Assembly (NCBI GenBank): GCA_902728285.1
Contig: CACVBU010000035.1
Span: 177,704-241,703 of the forward strand
DNA: 64,000 bases
Direction: 5' to 3'
Source: Clytia hemisphaerica
Lineage: Eukaryota > Cnidaria > Hydrozoa > Leptothecata > Clytiidae
Shown here: in pieces, positions 20,922 to 31,799 of the stretch
How the letters are laid out: the number at the start of each line of letters is the position of its first letter
Position numbering within the stretch: position 1 is the first letter of the stretch
The notes under the pieces: model-generated
The model's database searches: none
The model's input: only the letters and a program-made list of their open reading frames with translations
Told to the model about the DNA's origin: nothing
Position numbers and translations under genes: made by a program

Positions 20922-23900
20922 ATGATGGGGGATTCCCTTTTGCAGGATTTAAACATTGAGAAAACTTTTAACTTTGAAAATTTAGGAAAACTCTTTTTGA
21001 AAAATGAAGTTCCCGAGGGATGGGACCCAGTTACTCATAAAGTTACGTATAATGTTTTCTCCAAGTTGACTGGGTATATAACCTCAAACGATTTTCAATC
21101 GTCCTCTTTGTTGCCTGTACTAACCATACTTTCTCCTAATATAAACACGTCTAATCTCAAAGCCTCAAATTTGATAAGAAAAGTTTCTCGTTTCGTCAAG
21201 AAGTCACAAGAATCTGCATTGAATTTGCCTGTCCCCGACTTATATGAGGAAAATCATGATAGTATAGGGCCATTTTGTAATTCAATCAATCTTACTTTAA
21301 GTACACATAGTAATCCTGAAAAATTGGAGATATTTAGGAAATCTGAGTTTTCATTATCTAATGGTGCTTTTATTGAAATCTACAAAAAAGTATCCTTCAA
21401 AATAAGTCGAGAGGATTTTTTTGACTTGATTAAGTCACTTACAGGTGTATCAATTGAGCTTGACAAGAGTGCCTTTCTAAAAAATGAAGTAACAAATTTT
21501 TTTGATAAAACTCAAACGTTATTGGATAATGTTTCAAAATATCACAAGTCAAAGCGCTTTTCTAATGTTACAACTGAACTGAATTGTTTACTTCAACAAG
21601 ACTATAAGTTTCCACTCCTTTCTAAAAAACAAAAAAATTCAATTGATCACCCTTTGCACCAAGAGAGTCAAAATAAAATTATTTCTGATTTGCAACAGAA
21701 CATTAAGTCCCTACTTTCCAAAATGGACAAGTTGCAAGAAAAAAATGCCATGCTTATTGAATGGTTTCAGTCTGAAAGTAATTTGAGAGGTTCCTGTGAG
21801 AAAAAACTGGATGAAATGAAAAATGAATTTAAAAAGATCAAGAAAGAAAGAGACAATTTGAGTGATCAACTACAGAATAAGATAAAAAGATTGGCAAAAA
21901 TTGACACTCGCAATGTCAACAAAAGGGAAGGAAGACATTTGCGTGACATAGATAAACTTAATGAAACTGTTAAAGAGAAGGATAGTATAATTGAATCGCT
22001 TACTGAAAAAAAATGATACCTTGACAGACAAACAAAAAGATCTTCAAGAAGAATTAACTCAGGCTCTGAAGGATGATTTACGACACAGAAAACTTTATTC
22101 CTCCTGGAAGAATAAGTCAAAGGAATTTTCTCCTAACATTTATACAGAATCCTATGTAAAAAGCTTAAAAGAAAAAATTGATGATTTAAATTCTGAGGTA
22201 CGAGTTTTAGAAAATGCTAAGTTAGAGCTTGAAGATAGGATGAAAGTCTTTTTGAAAGAAATTGAGGCCAAATTTTTCAAAAATGGGAAATATATAGACT
22301 CAATAAGAATGGTGTATGATGACCTCCTCATGCTTGGGGTTAGTACTAGGAAATGTGAACATGTAGTCAGGGTTGTCCTAAAAAAGCTCCTTGGTATTTC
22401 AGCTGAAACATTACCAAGAGGCACTTTTGCTAGGCTTATGCTGTTGGAAGCTCGTGGCTTGGCCCACATTCAACTTGCAAGTGAATTAGTTGGGGGTGAG
22501 GAAAATGAAAAAAGCTCTAATACACTGCACTCAGACGGCACCTCAAAACATGGTCGTCCTTTCATTACCTATGATGTAAACACTCCTAGTGGTGAGTCTT
22601 TAGTTCTGGGCCTGCGAGAGACTGGTGATAGCACTGCTCAAACCCAATTGGACACGTTGAAAGAAGTCATCGAAGACATTTCTCACTTTTCTGATCAATC
22701 AAACTTTATTGAAGAAACTTTTGCTAGTATTAAAAATTTAATGTCTGATAGATGTGCAACACAAAAAAAATTCAATGATATTTTTATTAATTTTAGGACA
22801 TGTGTCTTGCCTAAAGTTTTTTTCTAATTGGGATACATTATCAGAAAGCAGTAAAAAAAATTTTGCAACAGTAAACGAATACTTTTGTGGTCTACATTTT
22901 TTAGTAGGTTTGGCAGATCAAACGGAGGCTAGCCTTAAAGTGTATGAATCGTTTCTTTTTCAAGACAAAAAGGTAGGCTCCCAGCAGCATGGAGGCTATT
23001 CAACCGGCGAGTCTGGAACTACCAGACTCATAAGGACTACTTGTAAAACAGTTCAGAATGCTGGTTGCGAAAAAAGTGGTAAAATGGTCCAATTTAGTAC
23101 ATGGCTGCATGAAGAACACAGTATAGAACATGTCCCCCTCTATCCTTTTTTGGGCAATAGATTCAATATCCTTGTTCTCAATGGTGCTGGAATATTTGCC
23201 TTGTTTCCAAAATTGATTTCCTTTTTTGATTATATAGATCTAAGCAACAATTTGGTTATTGCAGTTCGCCATGACCTTAAAGTTCTTGCGTACAAAGTCG
23301 GAGCCAAAGCTCTGGGACTTATTCACAAATTGATCACTGGCCCATTGTGGCGCAAAATGAATGAGGAGAAAACAGTCCTCAACATGTCTAAACATTATCA
23401 GCACATGGTTAAATGTTTTGAGAAATGGTGTGAAAATTGTGATAAATTTATGCTGGGGGAAGAAAGCTTGTTTCCAGATTTAGTACACAAAGATGAAATC
23501 TATTTTTGTCTTGTAAAACCTTTTGAACATGACCAAAGCATGGTCAAGCCACTTTTGGAAATAATTTTTTCAGCTTTTATATCTGTCAGTAATAGGATGT
23601 TACATGATCATATTTATGGAAAATATAAAAATCCTTCTGAAGCTCTCATATCCCAGTCATCAACAGTTCCGACAACAAACGCCTCTGCTGAACGTGATTT
23701 TGGCCAACTTGACAGGCTTATGAAACTGAAGCCTAAAGCCCTGACTATTGTATATGAAGCAATAATAATGTACACCCAAAACAAAACAAGTCAGTGGCGT
23801 GACAAGCTGAGCCCAGAAAAACTTGCTGAAGTAATGGAGATAGCTCGGCGTTCTAAAACTAGACAGAAAGAAATCTATTTGAAAAGAAAAAAGGAAATTC

Positions 23901-24982
23901 ATGATTTGCGTGCAATAAAAATGAAAAATGACTACGAAGAAAGGGCTACAAAAGAAGCCAACATTATACTAGAGAGAGAGAGGTTAGTCAAAAGTGTCGA
24001 GGAGCAAGGTGGGCTTTGGAAAACTGAAATTGAAATGGATACCTTTGTAGATTCTCTGAAAACTGACAAAATGAAAAGACAGGCACTTAAAACACAACTT
24101 GATTTTCATAAAAAAGTGCTTGGCTTTAAATGTGAAAAATCGCTTTTCCACCTCTCTTCAAACAACAAAAATAAGCCCATCTCTGAAATAAAAGCTAATC
24201 TTTTAAAAGTAGCTAGCTGGAAACCGTCAGAGTTGATCCAAGAAAAGGAAACTCAGTGCTTTGATCAACCCATTACTTTAGACCCTGAAATTCTCAAAAA
24301 AGCAAAAGAAAAGAATCTCACTGAAGCCAAGGTTACTACTTTAAAATTGTCTGGAAAACCTGTTGAAAAAGCAAGCAAAAAAAACAACACAAAAACTACT
24401 TTGAAAGCGTCTGGGAAACCTGTAAAACGAAAAACAAAAAATATAAGTGGACAAACTGTAACAAAAAGAGCTAGGCTACAAACAGATATTTCTACTGTGT
24501 CTACTCCTAGTGACCTTTTAGGGAAACTTGTGCATCACTATACAGAGCGTTGTATTAATAATGAGTTGATTGAAGATTGGTTTAAGGGTCTGATTCTAGA
24601 AATGAAAGAAACAACACACGCAGAAAATCCAAAATTTACCATTCAATATATACAATGTGACAACGAAGGTGATGACACTAGTGTTTTTTCTTTCTCAGAT
24701 TTTCAAAATGGCAAAGTTGAGTTGGCTAATGTTGAAGTAGAAGACTTTCTTGATGCCAGTATTAGTTTCCTTTATCTTGATGATGATTCTGGGGGGGGAG
24801 TGTGGTGGAAGGCTGAAGTAGCCGATATAGATAATAAAAGTCCAGACCCACAAAACCCTGACTTCTATATTTATTTTCTCGACGGCCATGACCCAAGTCA
24901 CATTGAATATTTTTTGGAGCCTTTGCTTGAACATTATCATAATGGTGATATAAGGCTTCTTGATTGTCCTCAAGATCGTTGA
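20922..24982 (+). CDS. Long intronless transposon-like protein, frame broken at two homopolymers
   Basis: Three overlapping frames (20,922-22,016; 21,991-22,827; 22,754-24,982) form one protein of roughly 1,340 residues. Breaks fall at an A8 run near 22,005-22,013 and a T7 run near 22,818-22,824, with coherent sequence on both sides. Order: N-terminal unknown; a coiled coil rich in K/E/L (about residues 240-430); a middle region with FLGNRFNILVLNGAG and ALGLIHKLITGPLWR; NASAERDFGQLDRLMKLKPK; a long charged helix; a basic linker with repeated SGKPV motifs; and an acidic C-terminal module with VWWKAEVADID and a YIYFLDG strand, reminiscent of a Tudor/chromo-like barrel. I recall the GNRFN, GPLWR and ERDF-LDR blocks from uncharacterised multicopy proteins in invertebrates and fish. 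NxxAERxF recalls the hAT dimerisation region, but no catalytic triad is evident. Function unknown. Confidence 0.7.
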
Positions 24983-25514
24983 GGACATATTTCTGCATTT
25001 ACTAGTGAATTGTTTATATTGGTTAGGACTTTTTCATTCCTAATGTGAATCAGTTATTTACTATGTTTTGCAAGCAGATGAATTCCAAATTATTTTATTC
25101 AATTGTGAATTCCTGCATGGATTATTTAATATTGTTTAGGACTTTCAGTTATTGTAGTATTGATCTGTGAATTCCTGAGAGCAGTTGAATTCCAGCTTAT
25201 TTTGTTCAATTTGTGTAAGCACCTATATACGAGCAGTTATCTGTGATACATGAGCAATAGTTTTTAACTAAATTATGAATTTATGAATTAGATTTAATTA
25301 TATATTAAGTTGCTCAAAATGATTATCTTTCAAGAGTGCTCAACTGCAAGGTAGCATTTGAAATTATATACAAATTATACAAAACTTTTGACATGCAATT
25401 TTAAAGTTTCAATTACGCTTTTTCTATGACAATAGTTTTATCCTAGTTTGTCTTCAGGATAGTTCCAGCGTTGTATTGAAATTCTCTAAATCGATTTTTT
25501 TTTGATATCGTTTT
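24983..25514. other. 3' flank and probable promoter/5' UTR of heptad-repeat gene
   Basis: AT-rich with several GTGAATTCCTG and TTCCTAATGTGAATC-like partial repeats (about 25,035-25,180). An acceptor tract (TTTTTTTTGATATCGTTTTAG) ends at about 25,514, so an upstream non-coding exon probably lies in this interval, but I cannot place its donor. Confidence 0.4.
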
Positions 25515-25527
25515 AGAAAAACCTAAA

Positions 25528-27714
25528 ATGAGAACCATCCTAGACGAGATACTCGAACGGCCAAGGCCTCCACCACCGCTTGTCAGTGACACTGACAATG
25601 ACGATGACGATGATGCCTCCACGGTGGATTACCAGGTTTCAATTATTTAATTAGAAATAGAAATTCTTTTAGACAAAGGTTTGCAAGTTTTTGTTTGATT
25701 GTCAGGGCATATCTCAGTGGCTATAACAGTGTAAATGAAAGACCCTACTAAGAAATTTTTAGTTTAAAGGGAGACTTTATTAAGAAATCTTCAGTGTAAA
25801 TATAGATCCTATTAAGAAATCTTTAGTGTAAATGACAGACCCTATAAAGAAATCTTTAGTGAAAATGATAGACCCTATAAAGAAATCTTTAGTGTAAATG
25901 ATAGACCCTATTAAGAAATCTTTATAAGAATTCTTCAGCAAGTTATAAACTCTGTATTTTGTGAAATTTCTTAAGCTTTGGACAATTCTAGTAGCTGATT
26001 AGCCTTTTCTCAATAGTATGGCAATGATGTTGGCTGGAACGATGGTGTGGAGGCAGCCATCGTCATTCCGGAAACTGAAGCAATTCCAGATCAGCCTATC
26101 CATGTTCCGAATCAGCCTATCCACATTCCGAATCAGCCTATCCATGTTCCGAATCAGCCTATCCACATTCCGAATCTGCCTGTTGATGTACCGAATCAGC
26201 CTATCCATGTACCGAATCTGCCTGTCGATGTACCGGATCTGCCTGTCGATGTTCCGGATCTGCCTGTCGATGTTCCGAATCAGCCCAACCATGTTCCGAA
26301 TCAGCCTGTCGATGTTCTGGATCTGCCTGTCGATGTTCCGAATCAGCCCATCCATGTTCCGAATCAGCCTGTCGATGTTCCGGATCTGCCTGTCGATGTT
26401 CCAGATCTGCCTGTCGATGTTCCGAATCAGCCCATCCATGTTCCGAATCAGCCTGTCGATGTTCCGGATCTGCCTGTCGATGTTCCAGATCTGCCTGTCA
26501 ATGTTCCGAATCAGCCCGCCAATGTTCCGAATCAGCCTATCCATGTTCCTTATCAGCCTGTCGATGTTCCGTATCAGCCCAACCATGTTCTGAATCAGCC
26601 TGTCGATGTTCCGGATCTGCCTGTCGATGTTCCGGATCTGCCTGTCGATGTTCCGAATCAGCCCATCCATGTTCCGAATCAGCCTGTCGATGTTCCGGAT
26701 CTGCCTGTCGATGTTCCAGATCTGCCTGTCAATGTTCCGAATCAGCCCGCCAATGTTCCGAATCAGCCTATCCATGTTCCGTATCAGCCTGTCGATGTTC
26801 CGTATCAGCCTGTCGATGTACCGAATCAGCCTGTCCATGTACCGAATCAGCCTGTCCATGTACCGAATCAGCCTGTCCAAGTACCGAATCAGCCTGTCCA
26901 CGTACCGAATCAGCCTGTCCACGTACCGAATCAGCCTGTCCACGTACCGAATCAGCCTGTCCATGTACCGAATCAGCCTGTCCATGTACCGAATCAGCCT
27001 GCCCATGTACCGAATCAGCCTGTCCATGTACCGAATCAGCCTGTCCATGTACCGAATCAGCCTGTCCATGTACCGAATCAGCCTGTCCATGTACCGAATC
27101 TGCCCGTCAATGTTCCGAATCAGCCCGTCAATGTTCCGAATCTGCCTGTCAATGTTCCGAATCTGCCTGTCAATGTTCCGAATCTGCCCGTCAATGTTCC
27201 GAATCAGCCCGTCAATGTTCCGAATCAGCCTGTCAATGTTCCGAATCAGCCCGTCAACGTTCCGAATCTGCCCGTCAATGTTCCGAATCTGCCTGTCTAT
27301 GTTCCGAATCAGCCCGTCAATGTTCCGAATCTGCCTGTCTATGTTCCGAATCAGCCTGTCAATGTTCCGAATCAGCCCGTCAATGTTCCGAATCAGCCTG
27401 TCTATGTTCCGAATCTGCCTTTCCATGTTCCGAATCTGCCTTTCCATGTTATGAATCAGCCTGTCAATGTTCCGAATCTGCCCGTCAATGTTCCAAATCA
27501 GCCTGTCTATGTTTTACCACCATATCATCCGTATCAAAACCAGAATCGTGGCCGTGGTCGTGGTCGAGGCCGTGGCCGTGGCCGCGGTGCTGTAAACAAC
27601 GCTGGAAATGCTGGAAACAATGCACAAAATAATAATCCTGGCCCTCAGGCTCGTCGAAGAGCCAATTTCAGGTCGAGGATATTAAATATTTTTGATAAAA
27701 TTTTAGACTTGTAA
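25528..27714 (+). CDS. Proline heptad-repeat protein with RG-rich tail
   Basis: Exon a (ATG at 25,528, ending GATTACCAG|GTTTCA at 25,635) encodes 36 residues with PRPPPP and an acidic DNDDDDD run. Exon b begins at 26,017 after TTTTCTCAATAG and continues in phase 0 to TAA at 27,714, giving about 601 residues. After a short lead (VIPETEAIPDQ) come about 67 heptads of the form P-V-x-V-P-N-Q/L, with the third position mostly H, D or N. Then LPPYHPYQNQNRG leads into (RG)n and a basic tail ending NIFDKILDL. There is no signal peptide or membrane segment. A regular PxVPNQ repeat with no bulky core suggests an extended or polyproline-like disordered scaffold; the RG tail suggests RNA or condensate binding. 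I do not recognise the protein. The array is also open in two other frames, so its length alone does not prove translation; splice phase and the non-repetitive ends are the real support. Confidence 0.65.
25738..25928. repeat. 34-bp minisatellite in intron of heptad-repeat gene
   Basis: About six degenerate copies of AGACCCTATTAAGAAATCTT followed by TAGTGTAAATGAT. Located between the two exons of the heptad-repeat gene, immediately upstream of the second. Confidence 0.8.
26097..27505 (+). repeat. 21-bp coding minisatellite (about 67 units)
   Basis: The unit CCTGTCAATGTTCCGAATCA+G varies mostly at the CAT/GAT/AAT codon and the CAG/CTG codon. Local homogenisation is visible: units 14-24 and 25-35 form a duplicated 11-unit (231-bp) block; a run of CATGTACCGAATCAG units follows; then AATGTTCCG units. 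The plus frame gives PVxVPNQ; the minus strand gives NIDRLIR heptads, open over 482 codons (27,447-25,999). Confidence 0.97.
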
Positions 27715-27779
27715 TTTTTTGATAATTTTTTTTAAGTATTCTCTTTCAAATCTTTCGATCCAGTTGAAATTAAAATGAG

Positions 27780-28830
27780 TGCTATGGTGTGCTAGAAATT
27801 TCTGGCACATACTCAACAAGCAAAATCTCAGACACTTTCTCAACTAGTTTTAAGTTTTTGTTGAAATCTTTAGGATTTTGTTAAGAAAAAGTCCTTGAAA
27901 GAAAAGTTTTATTCAAGTTTGTTTAGATTTTATCAAAAGTGTATTTCTTCTAGATGTTATGACAAGTTTTTCTAGATTTTGTAGCATTTTGTTAACATTT
28001 TCAGAGATTAAAAAGCTACTTTCTCGTGTTTTTTGGAATGAGTTTTAGGCTCTTCAGATACTCTACAAGCAAAATTTTAGGTCGGACACTTTCTCAACTA
28101 GTGTGAGCCAATTTTTAAGTTTTTTGTTGAAATCTTTAGGATTTTGTAAAGAAAAGTCCTTGAAAGAAAAGTTTTATTCAAGTTTTTTTAGATTTTGTCA
28201 AAAGTGTATTTCTTTTCTACTAGATTTTATGACAAGTTTTTTTAGATTTTGCAGCATTTTTTTAACATTTTCAGAGATTAAGAAGCTACTTTCTCGTGTT
28301 TTTTGGAAAAAGTTTTAGGCTCTTCAGATACTCAACAAGCAAAATCTCAGGTCAGACACTTTCTCAACTAGTGTGAGCCAATTTTCAAGTTTTTTGTTGA
28401 AATCTTTAGGATTTTGTAAAGAAAAGTCCTTGAAAGAAAAGTTTTATTCAAGTTTTTTTAGATTTTGTCAAAAGTGTATTTCTTTTCTACTAGATTTTAT
28501 GACAAGTTTTTCTAGATTTTGTAGCATTTTTTTAACATTTTCAGAGATTAAGAAGCTACTTTCTCGTGTTTTTTGGAAAAAGTTTTAGGCTCTTCAGATA
28601 CTCAACAAGCAAAATCTCAGGTCAGACACTTTCTCAACTAGTGTGAGCCAATTTTTAAGTTTTTTGTTTAAATCTTTAGGATTTTGTAAAGAAAAAGTTC
28701 TCGAAAGAAAAGTTTTATTCAAGTTTTTTTAGATTTTGTCAAAAGTGTATTTCTTTTCTACTAGATGTTATGACAAGTTTTTCTAGATTTTGTAGCATTT
28801 TGTTCACATTTTCAGAGATTAAAAAGCTTT
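27780..28830. repeat. 270-bp tandem array (four copies)
   Basis: Units share TTTCTCAACTAGTGTGAGCC, GTTGAAATCTTTAGGATTTT and TTTTCAGAGATTAA, with anchor positions near 27,860, 28,126, 28,396 and 28,666. The central two copies are nearly identical; the outer ones are more diverged. T-rich, and open frames within it are incidental. Bases 28,831-29,185 after it show no feature. Confidence 0.88.
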
Positions 28831-29217
28831 TGAGATATATTTCCACAAGTTGTCTACCATTAAACTTGCAAAATGACTCTTGAATTTTACTTCTTTGAAC
28901 TGAAATCTACAGTCAAGTTGTGTACACTTTCCTTCAAATATTATGTTGAAATCTTTCTTGGCTTGACTTTTTTTTATTATTCAATTTTAGCAAAGTTAAA
29001 ACTGAGAATGAAGTGAAATCATAATTAAACAAGACTTCCCGGCTGTTTCAAAACATTATGGTGAGACCTTTGTGCTTCTTATTCTTCTGATACATTTTGA
29101 GGTAGCCCCTTTTTTTGTTTTCCTTTTAGGGAGTGCATACGTTACTCGTGTTACTTAACTTTATTTCGTATCCACTTTCAGGTACATGAGTTGTCAAAGA
29201 AGATCACAAAGCTGTCG

Positions 29218-29372
29218 GTACATTGACAGACTGATTCGGAACATTGATGAGCAGATCTGGAATTTTCGGTCAAGACTTAAAGCGACAAAAGACTACGACT
29301 CAAAGACAACAAGAGTAAAAAGCTGTCGGTACATTGACAGACTGATTCGGTACATTGATAAGCTGATCTGGA
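29218..29372 (-). repeat. Two inverted copies of the heptad-array edge
   Basis: At 29,218-29,263 and 29,324-29,370 the plus strand reads TCGGTACATTGACAGACTGA, then TTCGG and ATGAGCAGATCTGGAATT or a variant. This is the reverse complement of three heptad units including the unique left edge of the array (GAATTCCAGATCAGCCTATC-like, about 26,080). The plus-strand frame here therefore reads YIDRLIRNID, like the antisense frame of the main array. The two copies are about 106 bp apart. Bases 29,420-29,865 hold nothing recognised. Confidence 0.8.
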
Positions 29373-29865
29373 ATTCTTTTGTAAATAATATTTTTCAGAT
29401 TTGTTTAGATTTTTGTTAACTATTTTTTTTTGAGGATTTGAATATATTAATTGAAAGTTAATTCACTGTTTTATTCTCTTGTTAGTGGTTTCTTCTTCAG
29501 AAATATTTTGATCATAAAATCGTGAAAAACAAGTCACTATGAAAACATGCATCAATTTTCGGCTTGGTATTTTAAGATTTTCGACCAAATAAAGTTAAAT
29601 GAAGTTAACGATAATTTTAATTCTTCTCTTGATTTTGCGATTTCAATTAAGCTTGTAATGTCTGTCTTTTATCTTTCAGCTAGAAATAAAATATAAAAAA
29701 TGATTGACTATTCATGATTTGGGAATCCTGTTGATTGACCTGGCAAACATTAAATGATTGGAATAAATTTGGATTTTTGGTAAGAATTTTTTCAATGATC
29801 CTTCTTCTTGCTTGGTAGACCTAGACATTTTAAATCTATCAATTTTATTTTCATATAACCTCCCT

Positions 29866-30690
29866 TTTGTATTTTACTGACCGGTCTGTAGTATACACAT
29901 TGCCCAGCAAAATCTCACTCGGGTTGGATAAAAATTTATAATTTGGGTTGAGATTTAATAATACTTGTTAATTTACATCAAAATAAGTCTGAAATATTAA
30001 AATTTAAGTTAAATGGCTGCTTTTGCAATTTACTGACCAGTCTGTAAAATACACATCACCAGGCAAATTCTCAGGCCAGGATGAAAAAACAATTTTAGTA
30101 GAGATTCACTAAAAATTGATTAATATACATCAAAACAAACCTGAAACACAAATAATTGCAGTAAATTGGCTGTTTTTGTATATTACAGACCGGTCTGCAA
30201 ATTATACATTGTTGCGTTAAATCTTAGGCCGTAATAAAAATTCATAATTTCAGTTCAAATTCATTAAATTTTGATGAATTTACATCACATTAAGCTTAAA
30301 ACACTAAAAATTGGCGTTAAATGGCTGTTTTTGTATATTACAGACCGGTCTGCAAATTATACATTGTTGCGTTAAATCTTAGGCCGTAATAAAAAATTCA
30401 TAATTTCAGTTCAAATGCATTAAATTTTAATGAATTTACATCAAATTAAGCTTAAAACACTAAAAATTGGCGTATAATGGCTGTTTTTGTATTTTACAGA
30501 CTGGTCTGCAAATTATGCATTGTTGCGTGAAATCTTAGGCCAGAATAAAAATTCACAATTTCAGTTCAAATTTATTAATTTTTGATAAATCTACATCAAA
30601 TTAAGCTTAAAACACAAAAAATTGGCATAAAAATAGCAAATTTTGAGGTTCACAGACTGGTCTGTAAAATACATAAATCCTGGTCTGAAA
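29866..30690. repeat. Satellite-like tandem array, about 155-bp unit
   Basis: About five units, each with TTTACAGACCGGTCTGCAAA near its start and CATCAAATTAAGCTTAAAAC near its end; anchors near 29,872, 30,030, 30,180, 30,335 and 30,490. The ACCGGTCTG core is a palindrome-containing motif kept in every unit. Lone degenerate units appear at about 45,295-45,330 and 45,400-45,440. Confidence 0.85.
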
Positions 30691-31680
30691 AAAAAAAAAA
30701 AATTAAAAATTAAATTTACAGCCCAAGATGAAACGATGTACAAAATTTGAACCCAAAACATCCACTGTATCAAAAGTTATGCCAAATCACAATCAGGATG
30801 GTATATACCTTAAAAATGAACTTTTTTGGTGCCATCCAACAAACTTGTTTTGCCTACAAAAGCTTAGTATAATTTTCTTTAAAACCAATGATTTTCACGA
30901 CACAGAAAGTTTCATATCTCGGGAACCGCTTATGCTAGAAACTTCTATGACCACTCATTTTTCTCGTCTTGGAAAGCTCTTTCAGATGCCACTAAAAAAA
31001 CAAGGATAAAGAAAAATTCAAAAATCTCCCTGTCCACCCTAACTGTAGGGGAATCTCCATCTTTATCTACATCTGATTCCAATCTCGCTTTCGGTAAACA
31101 CACTTCCGTACAATCATTTACACAAGTTCATCAAAATACATACAAAATGGGGACAAATACAAAAGCAAACACATCAAATACATAAAAAAAGATACAAACA
31201 CAAAACAAAACCCGAAATCCCAAACTTGTGACTGACATAGTGACTTTCCACGTGTTTAAGGGCCCACAACATAACAGAAAAAGGAACTGACTAGCAGCTT
31301 CCAAACAAATAACAGACACTACAACAAAATACAGTACAAAAGGGCAAAAAGACACACTGTACCAACTATCCCACATACACTACAGGTGAAACAAACATTT
31401 GTAACAAACACAATCTCACATAAAAATAGAAATAATCACACAAAAACTGAAAAGAACAGAATCGTAAGTTGGACGCAAACCCGGTTCGGCGTGCCGTGAC
31501 GGGAGGACTGCACAGGGAAAAGGAAAGTAGGAAATGAATAACTCCGATGCTAATGCTAATTCTTTAGACAGAAAAAACAACAAAAAACATACACACACAC
31601 AATACACAAGAAACAATTTCACAATTTGAAAATATGTAAAAATTATTCGACGGTTTTCCCATACTTCATAAAACAGTCCG
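30691..31680. other. No gene recognised
   Basis: Contains an A-rich run and AAAC/ACAC-rich stretches (31,130-31,220; 31,570-31,610). Open frames here (30,728-31,009 plus; 31,131-31,376 minus) show no motifs; the minus one is rich in F/V/C as expected from simple composition. Confidence 0.4.
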
Positions 31681-31687
31681 GAAACCT

Positions 31688-31796
31688 TTGACAACTTGCT
31701 TCTTCAAAAAGTTTATATCTAAAAGTATTGTTTTCAACGGTGATATCTAAATCTAAAAACGATGCATGGTTTCCATGGTGCTCAACAATCTCTGAT
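31688..31796 (-). pseudogene. Retroelement reverse transcriptase scrap
   Basis: The minus frame reads EIVEHHGNHASFLDLDITVE, then NNTFRYKLFEEAS. The block HASFLDLDIT plus F-YKLFDKR belongs to a reverse transcriptase family seen in Penelope/DIRS-type elements. A longer degenerate copy lies at 33,910-34,240 on the plus strand, so the two face in opposite directions about 2.1 kb apart. Only about 35 codons are recognisable. Confidence 0.6.
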
Positions 31797-31799
31797 CTC

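Noticed and set aside
25738-25928. CRISPR-like array
   Set aside because: Units are contiguous and degenerate with no unique spacers; it is a minisatellite in an animal intron.
25999-27447. 482-codon minus-strand frame across the heptad array as an independent gene
   Set aside because: It lies almost entirely in the 21-bp repeat, lacks non-repetitive conserved ends and splice context; multiple open frames are expected when a stop-free unit is a multiple of three.
28103-28588. Pair of duplicated small genes (71 codons each)
   Set aside because: They are the same segment of the 270-bp T-rich tandem repeat, with composition-driven F/S/L-rich translation.
31131-31694. Membrane protein frames on the minus strand
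   Set aside because: Hydrophobicity follows from A/C-rich simple sequence on the plus strand; no start or splice support.
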